The notes beneath the pieces are model-generated. The model did not search any database, had not been told where the DNA came from, and was given only the letters and a program-made list of their open reading frames with translations. Both the position numbers and the translations under genes were made by a program. 16,476 nucleotides of DNA from an uncultured Lachnospiraceae bacterium (GTDB lineage: Bacteria; Bacillota; Clostridia; Lachnospirales; Lachnospiraceae), in contig USKC01000027.1 of the NCBI GenBank assembly GCA_900555195.1, positions 1-16,476 of the forward strand, read 5' to 3'. Shown here one piece after another: positions 15,989 through 16,476 of this stretch (position 1 is the stretch's first letter; each line of letters begins with the position of its first letter).

Positions 15989-16476
15989 TCATTTGATTCC
16001 GGATAACATCACTCCCTTTACAAAATAATCCTGTGCTAAAATATATGCGATTAATACCGGAACGACCGCCAGTGTAGTACCCGCCATCAATACCGCCCAA
16101 TCCGTCGTAAACGTTCCGTTCAACAATGCCAGGCCCAGCGGAAGCGTATACTTATTTAATGTATTAAGGAAAATAAGAGGACGAATATAATCATTCCAGG
16201 TTGAAAGCATAACGAAAATTGCCAACGTAGCCAGCGATGGCTTGGAAAGAGGAAGGGCTATCGAAACAAAAACCCTTCCGGGCGTCGCCCCATCCATTTT
16301 GGCCGCTTCAATCAGGGATTGTGGAACCGTTTCAAAAAACTGTTTTAGCAAAAAAGTTCCGAATACGGATACAATATTGGGCAGTATCAAAGCCATATGC
16401 GTATCCACCAATCCAAGTTCCTTCATTACCATAAATGTAGGAACCAACGTAGCGTGTACCGGAATCATCATTGTGG
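15989..16476 (-). CDS. Carbohydrate ABC transporter permease, MalG/UgpE/LplC-like (CUT1), C-terminal part
   Basis: The 3' part of a second sugar permease gene, running off the right edge; about 160 residues are visible. They start within a TMMIPVHATLVPTFMVMKE segment, followed by FGTFLLKQFFETVP, the EAA loop EAAKMDGATPGRVFVSIALP, a transmembrane segment with STWNDYIRPLIF, and the C-terminal QDYFVKGVMLSGIK. It differs clearly from the LplC-like protein of operon A, so the window holds two separate importers. It heads the visible part of operon B. Its partner permease and binding protein are expected just beyond the window. It would import the glycan that GH38, the isomerase and GH95 process. 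Confidence 0.92.
   Translation of the reverse strand, partial: TMMIPVHATLVPTFMVMKELGLVDTHMALILPNIVSVFGTFLLKQFFETVPQSLIEAAKMDGATPGRVFVSIALPLSKPSLATLAIFVMLSTWNDYIRPLIFLNTLNKYTLPLGLALLNGTFTTDWAVLMAGTTLAVVPVLIAYILAQDYFVKGVMLSGIK

Overview
The window looks like a chromosomal carbohydrate-utilisation locus of a Gram-positive gut anaerobe, most likely a Lachnospiraceae/Clostridia species. Supporting signs are moderate-to-low GC, strong AGGAGG-type ribosome sites, LplB/LplC-type sugar permeases with a 574-aa lipoprotein binding protein, and a YesM/YesN-type two-component system. No rRNA, tRNA, CRISPR array or insertion sequence was seen.

Left edge (1-1073). A truncated minus-strand gene encodes the N-terminal sugar-diacid recognition domain of a CdaR-type regulator. 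Its last ~50-65 nt at the window edge no longer look like CdaR and may belong to something else. An AT-rich stretch follows with a perfect 10-bp inverted repeat and a 71-aa XRE-type repressor-like gene on the plus strand, ending in a possible terminator.

Operon A (7044 down to 1074, minus strand). The order of transcription is a GH31 alpha-xylosidase very close to E. coli YicI, a lipoprotein solute-binding protein, then two CUT1-type permeases (LplB-like and LplC-like). The first gap is 3 nt. A 9-bp stem-loop lies between the binding-protein gene and the permease genes. The 345-nt region upstream of the operon is shared with a divergent plus-strand operon and holds a dyad and promoter-like elements.

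Regulatory operon (7390-10513, plus strand). A YesM-type sensor histidine kinase is followed after 1 nt by a YesN-type response regulator with an AraC-type DNA-binding domain. It lies divergent from operon A and is its most likely regulator.

Operon B (16476 down to 10580, minus strand, entering from beyond the right edge). A second CUT1 permease (partial) is followed by a GH38 alpha-mannosidase-family enzyme, a cupin-type D-lyxose (D-mannose) isomerase and a GH95-family alpha-L-fucosidase-like enzyme. The GH38 enzyme carries an internal four-cysteine knuckle.

Working model (inference): intracellular enzymes dismantle imported branched plant- or host-derived oligosaccharides. Alpha-xylose is released by GH31, alpha-mannose or a related sugar by GH38, and alpha-L-fucose or L-galactose by GH95; the isomerase turns mannose or lyxose into a ketose. 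Neither operon shows an ABC ATPase gene within the window, which fits the use of a shared MsmX/MsmK-type ATPase encoded elsewhere. The most unusual points are the cysteine knuckle in GH38, the pairing of GH38 with the isomerase, the altered Asn-loop of GH95, the G-run Shine-Dalgarno tracts in front of five genes, and the left-edge discontinuity.
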